From: Thalassospira sp. ER-Se-21-Dark
GTDB lineage: Bacteria; Pseudomonadota; Alphaproteobacteria; Rhodospirillales; Thalassospiraceae
Assembly: GCF_017922435.1 (NCBI RefSeq)
Contig: NZ_VDEZ01000005.1
Location: 124,001 to 188,000, forward strand
Length of the DNA stretch: 64,000 bases
Direction of reading: 5' to 3'
Shown: piece after piece, positions 58,720 through 64,000 of the stretch
Numbering within the stretch: the first letter of the stretch is position 1
How the letters are laid out: the number at the start of each line of letters is the position of its first letter
Position numbers and translations under genes: made by a program
The notes under the pieces: generated by a model
Database searches by the model: none
What the model saw: the letters and a program-made list of their open reading frames with translations, nothing else
Told to the model about the DNA's origin: nothing

Positions 58720-61233
58720 CTACATCCGGCTTTTAACCCGACGGGTTGGTTCGGCGACTTGCGGGTCGTCGGGCCAGTAATGTTTGGGATAACGTCCCTT
58801 CATCTCGGCCTTCACCTGCGCATAGGACCCGTTCCAGAACCCGATCAGGTCGCTGGTGACCTGAATGGGGCGTTGCGCGGGGGATAGCAGATGCAAGGTC
58901 ACCGCGACCTTGCCATTCGCCACCTTTGGCGTTTCGGTGGCACCAAACATTTCCTGCATGCGCACCGGCAAAGCGGGTGTTTCACCGCTATAATCAATGC
59001 GGATGTTTGATCCGGTGGGCACTTGCCAATGGGTGGGGGCCAAGCGATCCATTTCCTGTCGCTGGTTCCAGTCAATCCCGGCAAGCAACGCCTCAGACAG
59101 GTTGATCTGTTTAAGCTGGCCTCGTTTGGTAATGCCGCCGAGATAGGGTGCCAACCAGTCTTCAAGCGATCCCAGAAGCCCGTCATCAGAAACATCGGGC
59201 CAAGCATCGCCCGCCACCCGATGAAGAAACGCCAGCCTTGCGCGCAAGCCTTCTGATGCCTTGTCCCATGGCAGGCAATGCGGGCCGAGTTTGCGGATGC
59301 CCTCGATCAGGGCTGCAACAATCGCCTCGGGATCGGCTTCGTCATGGGTGGCTTTTTCATCCAACACCAGGGCGCCAATCCGGCGTTGCCAGCGGGCGGC
59401 AACCGCATCGCTTTGTGCGTCCCAGAAGACTTCCGTGCCCTCGGAAATCTGATCGGCAAAATGGGTTTCAAGGGTGGCACGCGCCACCGGGGCGGCAAGG
59501 TAAATCTTGGCCTCGCGCGCCTGCCCGTCCAGTTCGGCAACCGCGATATAGGGCTCCGACGCCAAGCTATCTTCATTGGGTAAAACGCCACCGCGCCCGC
59601 CCGACAGGCGATAGCGCGCGTCCGTCCCCTTGCGGCGCTCCCCGATCCGGGCGGGATAGGCAAAGGCGAGCAACAAGCCAACCTCATCGGCGCGATCCAC
59701 GCGCGCGGTATCGGGTTTTGCCAACCCGCCCTGCTTGGTGGCATCGTGCAAGCGGCGGGCCAGTTGCTTGGCGGCCTCCGATATCATTTTGGGCGCCCGG
59801 CCCTTCTGGATTGCCTCAACCCGAATGCGCAAATCCGCCCCGCGCCCGCGCCCGCGCATGAAATCACGATCAGACAACAACGCCGCCAGCGCACAGGCGA
59901 CATCATCCAGGCCAAGCTGCGCGCCGCGCAACATCATATGCGCCAACCGCGGATGGACCGGCAATCCGGCCATGGCAGTGCCCATCGGTGTAATGCGGTT
60001 TTCGCCATCAAGTGCTTCAAGGCCGCGCAAGACATCGCGCGCCTGATCAATCTTGGCGCGATCCGGTACATCCAGCCACGGCAGCGTTTCAGGATCGGTA
60101 ACACCCCAGCGGGCCAGCTCCAGCGTCAGCGGTGCCAGATCGGCCTCGGCAATCTCCGGCGCGGTAAAGGGCGCACGGGCACGATGTTCGTTTTCCGGCC
60201 ACAGGCGATAACACACGCCCGGTTCCAGTCGTCCGGCGCGGCCACGGCGTTGCTCTGCACTGGCTTGTGATGATTTGACCGTGACCAGCCGCGTCATGCC
60301 CGATGCCGGATCAAACCTTGGCAGGCGTTGCAGGCCGCTATCAATCACCACCCGGATGCCATCAATGGTCAGCGACGTTTCGGCAATCGCGGTGGCCAGA
60401 ACGACCTTGCGCTTGCCGTCCGGGGCGGGCTGGATCGCGATATCCTGTGCCTTTGCATCCATCGCGCCATAAAGCGGGGCGATGATGACATCACTTCCCA
60501 CCGCACCCTTAAGCGCACTTTCCACCCGGGTGATTTCGCCCTGCCCCGGCAGGAAGGCCAGGATCGATCCGCTTTCTTCGCGAAGGGCGGTTTTGATCGC
60601 GCCGGTCATTTCCGCATCAATGCGGACATTGCCCCATTTATCGGGCTTGGGGGCCACGTATCTCGTTTCGACCGGATAGGCGCGGCCTTCGGATGTGATC
60701 ACCGGGCAATCGCCCATCAGTCGCGCAATCGGATCGCCATCAAGGGTGGCCGACATGACCACAAGGCGCAGGTCATCACGTAGTGCGCCCTGCGTTTCAA
60801 GGGCAAGGGCGAGGCCCAGATCGGCATCCAATGATCGTTCGTGAAATTCATCAAACAGGACAGCGGCAACACCGGAAAGTTCGGGGTCATCCTGAATCAT
60901 GCGAATCAGGATGCCCTCGGTCACGACCTCGATCTTCGTGTCCTTGGAAATCTTGCTGTCAAACCGGACGCGATAACCCACACGCGCACCAACCGCCTCG
61001 CCCAGCAACTGCGCCATACGCCGCGCACTGGCACGCGCGGCCAGACGACGGGGTTCGAGCATGATGATCTTCTGATCCCCGCGCCACGCGCAATCAAGCA
61101 ACGCCAGCGGCACCTTGGTCGTCTTGCCCGCCCCCGGTGGCGCCTGCAAAACCGCATTGGTGCCGTTTTCCAGCGCGGAAATCACATCCGGCAGGACAGC
61201 ATCGATTGGCAGGGCGGGAAATCGGGAACTCAT
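58720..61233 (-). CDS. hrpB: ATP-dependent helicase HrpB
   Basis: An 837-residue DEAH/RHA helicase. Walker A APPGAGKTT near residue 35, DEFH in VLFDEFHERSLDADLGL, SAT in VMSATLD, and QRRGRAGR in motif VI. The RHA-type HA2 region and the HrpB C-terminal domain (near LPVRMQEMFGATETPKVANGKVAVTLHLLSPAQRPIQVTSDLIGFW) confirm the family. The biological role of HrpB is poorly known. It begins just before a 262-base gap with no gene. Confidence 0.95.
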   Translation of the reverse strand: MSSRFPALPIDAVLPDVISALENGTNAVLQAPPGAGKTTKVPLALLDCAWRGDQKIIMLEPRRLAARASARRMAQLLGEAVGARVGYRVRFDSKISKDTKIEVVTEGILIRMIQDDPELSGVAAVLFDEFHERSLDADLGLALALETQGALRDDLRLVVMSATLDGDPIARLMGDCPVITSEGRAYPVETRYVAPKPDKWGNVRIDAEMTGAIKTALREESGSILAFLPGQGEITRVESALKGAVGSDVIIAPLYGAMDAKAQDIAIQPAPDGKRKVVLATAIAETSLTIDGIRVVIDSGLQRLPRFDPASGMTRLVTVKSSQASAEQRRGRAGRLEPGVCYRLWPENEHRARAPFTAPEIAEADLAPLTLELARWGVTDPETLPWLDVPDRAKIDQARDVLRGLEALDGENRITPMGTAMAGLPVHPRLAHMMLRGAQLGLDDVACALAALLSDRDFMRGRGRGADLRIRVEAIQKGRAPKMISEAAKQLARRLHDATKQGGLAKPDTARVDRADEVGLLLAFAYPARIGERRKGTDARYRLSGGRGGVLPNEDSLASEPYIAVAELDGQAREAKIYLAAPVARATLETHFADQISEGTEVFWDAQSDAVAARWQRRIGALVLDEKATHDEADPEAIVAALIEGIRKLGPHCLPWDKASEGLRARLAFLHRVAGDAWPDVSDDGLLGSLEDWLAPYLGGITKRGQLKQINLSEALLAGIDWNQRQEMDRLAPTHWQVPTGSNIRIDYSGETPALPVRMQEMFGATETPKVANGKVAVTLHLLSPAQRPIQVTSDLIGFWNGSYAQVKAEMKGRYPKHYWPDDPQVAEPTRRVKSRM

Positions 61234-61495
61234 ACGTTTTTCAATACTCAGCTTGGCACAGCAGATGTCTGTTTGCGGGCATCGCCTAGCAATATCCCTG
61301 CGGGGTTGGCCGGGGCAATGAAAATCACGCCAGAATTCATTCTGGCACGGGATGCCGATTGATCGGCCTCAATGCGCGCACCCCTGATGATGATAGAATG
61401 ATTTTATTGTTTTGGGCAGTTTCCCGTCTTCGACCTGCAAACACGTGACGGGTCATCTGCACATAATGGTCTCATCCCTTCGGAACAGGAGACTT

Positions 61496-61942
61496 ATGAT
61501 GAAAAGATATCTCGCAATTACCGCAATCGGACTGATACTTGCTGGTGCGCTTGGCGTCGCCCAGGCCCAACAAGGCCCGCAAATGATGAACCCCAACGGC
61601 CAAGGCATGATGCAAGGTCCGGGCATGATGGGTCAGGGATATGGCCCGGGCAACGGGCAAGGTTACGGTCCCTGCAACACGATGCCGTGCAATAACGGTG
61701 CGATGGGCCCCGGTATGATGAATGGCACTATGATGAATGGTCCCATGATGAATGGCGGCATGATGATGGGTGGCATGATGGGCAAAATGCATGGCCCGGA
61801 AATGATGATCGTCATGATGGACACCAACGGCGATGGCCAATTGGCGCTTGAAGAATTCCAGGCCGTCCATAACCGGATGTTCAACTATCTCGACGAAAAC
61901 GGCGATGGCCAACTGACCACCGACGAGCTGCGCCAACGCTAA
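61496..61942 (+). CDS. Exported methionine-rich EF-hand protein
   Basis: A 148-residue protein. A signal peptide (about 1-24, ending VAQA) precedes a Met/Gly/Asn/Pro low-complexity stretch (about 28-100) with repeated GMM and MMNG units and two cysteines (60 and 65). Two EF-hands follow: DTNGDGQLALEE (109-120) and DENGDGQLTTDE (133-144). It should bind calcium outside the cytoplasm; the methionines could bind Cu(I) or Ag(I). AGGAG lies just upstream; ATG 61499 is an alternative start. Convergent with the broken gene at 61952. Confidence 0.8.
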   Translation: MMKRYLAITAIGLILAGALGVAQAQQGPQMMNPNGQGMMQGPGMMGQGYGPGNGQGYGPCNTMPCNNGAMGPGMMNGTMMNGPMMNGGMMMGGMMGKMHGPEMMIVMMDTNGDGQLALEEFQAVHNRMFNYLDENGDGQLTTDELRQR

Positions 61943-61951
61943 CCGCCGAGT

Positions 61952-63298
61952 TTAGCCCCCGCGCCTGATGCCAAGGATGATGCCCTGCTCCGCCCCGATG
62001 CGCTGCAGGGTCTTCATCCCGCGCGTCAGACCATAAAGCGTTTCCATCGCCCCTTCGGCCTTGGCCCGCGATGCTGCCGCACGCGTGATGTCATAAAGCC
62101 CGCGAAACACCGGTTCGGCCAAGGCGCGCAAGTCCGCTTCTATCTCCGCCCGGTTCGGATCGGGATGGGCAAAACTGAGTGGTTTGGTCGGGTCAAAATT
62201 CGACATGGCTTGATCTTGCGGGCTCGACGGGTTTGGGCCCGTGTTTTCTATCACGATTGACAGTGCCCAGACCATCCATGCCTGCGTCCAGCGCATGTAA
62301 TTGCGCCGATCCGGTCTGCCGTCTTTCTTGATCCCGGCAAAGAACAGATCGCGGCCTGGATCAAAAAGCCTATCTGCGGCCCATACTGCCACCCGGATGG
62401 CCCCATCACGATCCCCAAATCGACACAGACTTGCGATCGCCTGTGCCACCGCATGCGCATCAAGATAGCCATCCCGCCCGGCAAAGCTCCGCGGCAGACC
62501 ATCGGCATTAAAGCACGCTGCCCGATAGAACTGCCATCCACCGGCAATCGCGCTATCTAACCCGTGCATCCCCATTTTCCGAAACCGGTCCAGCAGATCA
62601 AGAACATAGCCCGTGTGAAACCCGTCAACGAAGTGGTGATGGGATCGCGTGCCATAGGCCCAACCGCCATCAGCCTTTTGCGCGGCGATAATGCGGGCCA
62701 CCGCCTGTGCGGTTTTGTCATTCGGTCCGATCATCCGATACAACACGAAGGCCGTCCAAAGGCTGACATTATGGATTTCAACGGCAACATGGTCGAAATA
62801 GGCGAGTTAGCCATCGCGCCAGAGCTTTCTCTCAACAAACCCTGCCGCATGAACCAACGCCGGGTGATCCTTTTGCATCCTGCTTTGAAGTAACGCATCA
62901 ACGACAAAGCTTGTCACAATGGCATTGCTTTGATGACGTTTGGCGTAAAACGCCCGCGCCTGCCATTCAAACGGATATCCCCATCCACCATCCGGGTTTT
63001 GCAGTTCCAACAGGCGATCAAGAACATCACAAAGCACCACGCCCTGCCCGGCCCCACCCAGCAAGGCCAGCGTTTTCGGATTGACCATCTTGGGAATGCG
63101 AACAACCTTGCGCAAGCCTTCCGGACCACGCTTGATCGTCTGCAACCAGGCCAACCGCGCCAAGCAAAACCGCCCAAGCCCGCTTGCGCGAAAGACAGCA
63201 CTTTCAAGCCCGTCAAACGGATCAGCCCCGGCAAAGCCATCCGCAACCATGCGGGCCATCACGCGATCCCGGATATCAATCAGATGATCCCTATCCAT
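61952..63298 (-). pseudogene. Alpha/alpha-toroid protein interrupted by one in-frame TAA
   Basis: Two parts of 163 and about 285 residues lie in the same frame, separated by TAA at 62807-62809 with clear coding sequence on both sides (before: FVERKLWRDG; after: LAYFDHVAVEIHNVSLWTAF). Repeats such as LQNPDGGWGYPFEWQ and AQKADGGWAYGTRSHH and a WTQAWMVWAL helix suggest an alpha/alpha barrel or toroid of the polysaccharide-lyase/terpenoid-cyclase type. The start at 63298 has AAGGGG upstream and overlaps the O-antigen ligase gene end. It is either a pseudogene, a read-through gene, or a sequence error. Its neighbour suggests a role in surface polysaccharide. Confidence 0.75.
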
Positions 63299-64000
63299 GA
63301 TAAGGCCCCTTGCGCGCGGCAATCCCGGCGACCATCCCGCAACAGACCAGATAATGCCCGTAATTCAGCGTATTATCCGTCACCATGGTCAGCATCACCG
63401 AAAGCAGGATAGAGACGGCAAGGCGCGCATGGCGCAAGGTCCAAAGCATGACAATCCATCCCGCCGACCAAAGTATCGCCCCGGTGATTCCGGTTTCAAA
63501 CAGCATGCGGAAATGATCATTATGAAGCGCCCCGAAGGATGCAAAGGATTGATAGCCGGACAGAATTTCCTCCACCGACCCGGTCCCGAAACCAAGCCAT
63601 CGTTGGCCGACAGAGCCGCCTTGCCACATCCCCCAGAAGTCCTGCCAGAACGCCAAACGCCCACTGCCATGGGTCAGAAACAGGCGCGGCAGATGGGACA
63701 TCGCAAACCAGCCAGCCACGGCCAATGCGGCCATACCAACAAGCCACGTCATCGCCCGCGAAAACCGGATCATCCCGATCAGATTGACCAACATCGCCAA
63801 CACCGCAATCCGTGTTTGGCTGAGCAACACCGCCAAGGCCGATCCCGCGGCAAGCAGCCGACAGCCCCGCCACCGGACCACCGAACAAAGCGCAAAAAGC
63901 CCCAGAAACAAGAACGGCTGATTAAGGCGCAGTCCCTCATGCGTCATCTGAAACGAACTTGAAAGCAGCAGATAAACCACCAGAACCGGCATCATCACCC
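63291..64000 (-). CDS. O-antigen ligase-like membrane protein, N-terminus beyond the edge
   Basis: Only the C-terminal 235 or so residues are in the window; the frame is still open at the right edge. Several hydrophobic spans surround a periplasmic loop with GSGRLAFWQDFWGMWQGG, GFGTGSVEEILSGYQSF and ALHNDHFRMLFETGITGAILW. The late His-Asn-Asp and the loop pattern match the Wzy/WaaL (O-antigen ligase or polymerase) family. The stop overlaps the start of the next gene (63298) by 8 bases, so the two form an operon. Confidence 0.8.
   Translation of the reverse strand, partial: VMMPVLVVYLLLSSSFQMTHEGLRLNQPFLFLGLFALCSVVRWRGCRLLAAGSALAVLLSQTRIAVLAMLVNLIGMIRFSRAMTWLVGMAALAVAGWFAMSHLPRLFLTHGSGRLAFWQDFWGMWQGGSVGQRWLGFGTGSVEEILSGYQSFASFGALHNDHFRMLFETGITGAILWSAGWIVMLWTLRHARLAVSILLSVMLTMVTDNTLNYGHYLVCCGMVAGIAARKGPYHG

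Noticed and set aside
57-64000. CRISPR arrays or tRNA genes
   Set aside because: No regularly spaced direct repeats and no cloverleaf with a TTCGA loop were found on reading either strand.

Overview
The window looks like a chromosomal segment of an alphaproteobacterium, probably a marine Rhodospirillales member such as Thalassospira. This is inferred from the archaeal-type class I lysyl-tRNA synthetase, the family mix and the codon style; no search was run. No tRNA, rRNA, CRISPR array, integrase or transposase gene was recognised.

Positions 1-13664 carry the virion-building part of a short-tailed (podovirus-type) prophage, almost all on the minus strand. Read in the direction of transcription it runs: two small genes of unknown role, a small conserved protein, portal, Bbp19-like protein, scaffold, a small plus-strand intruder gene, major capsid protein, a small post-capsid protein, three tail-collar or glycine-rich fibre cassettes separated by hairpin terminators, tail tubular A-like and B-like proteins, a short internal virion-like protein, a T7 gp17-like fibre, a lectin-fold protein, and a gene cut by the left edge. 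A plus-strand LexA/CI-like S24 repressor (13665) faces this block across a regulatory gap. That gap holds two related dyads, one of them abutting a sigma70-like promoter that points into the phage genes.

Positions 14388-31114 hold signalling and housekeeping genes: a MASE1-CHASE hybrid kinase, an inositol monophosphatase-family enzyme, a class IV aminotransferase, a DUF4136 lipoprotein, a TetR regulator with its dyad, a polytopic membrane protein, proline dehydrogenase, lysyl-tRNA synthetase, a HisKA_2-type kinase overlapping a REC-PAS-GGDEF-EAL protein, and a chemoreceptor. Positions 31254-37998 include MAPEG and DUF1801 proteins, an organic-peroxide locus (ohrR / exported esterase / ohr) with three operator-like repeats, a 269-bp miniature inverted-repeat element, a monooxygenase-fold protein, a YqaA-type membrane protein, a LysE exporter and an AraC regulator.

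Positions 38100-48202 encode a DinG-family iron-sulfur helicase, a glycosyltransferase, an HdeD plus TPC-motif P-type ATPase operon, a LysR/EamA divergent pair, a DUF2946-like protein and a Crp/Fnr regulator. Positions 48286-64000 encode a multi-PAS GGDEF-EAL protein, TerB, a 3-hydroxyisobutyrate dehydrogenase-family enzyme with an overlapping cysteine-rich protein, a methyltransferase, SlyX, a DUF3095 cyclase-fold protein, LysR and MFS genes, GreB, HrpB, a methionine-rich EF-hand protein, a gene broken by a single in-frame TAA, and an O-antigen ligase-like gene cut by the right edge.

The observations most worth a second look are the repressor/operator/phage-promoter arrangement, the tandem receptor-binding cassettes that share an anchor module, the structured mobile element with solo ends elsewhere, the clean nonsense codon near the polysaccharide gene, and the HdeD/TPC-ATPase pair.
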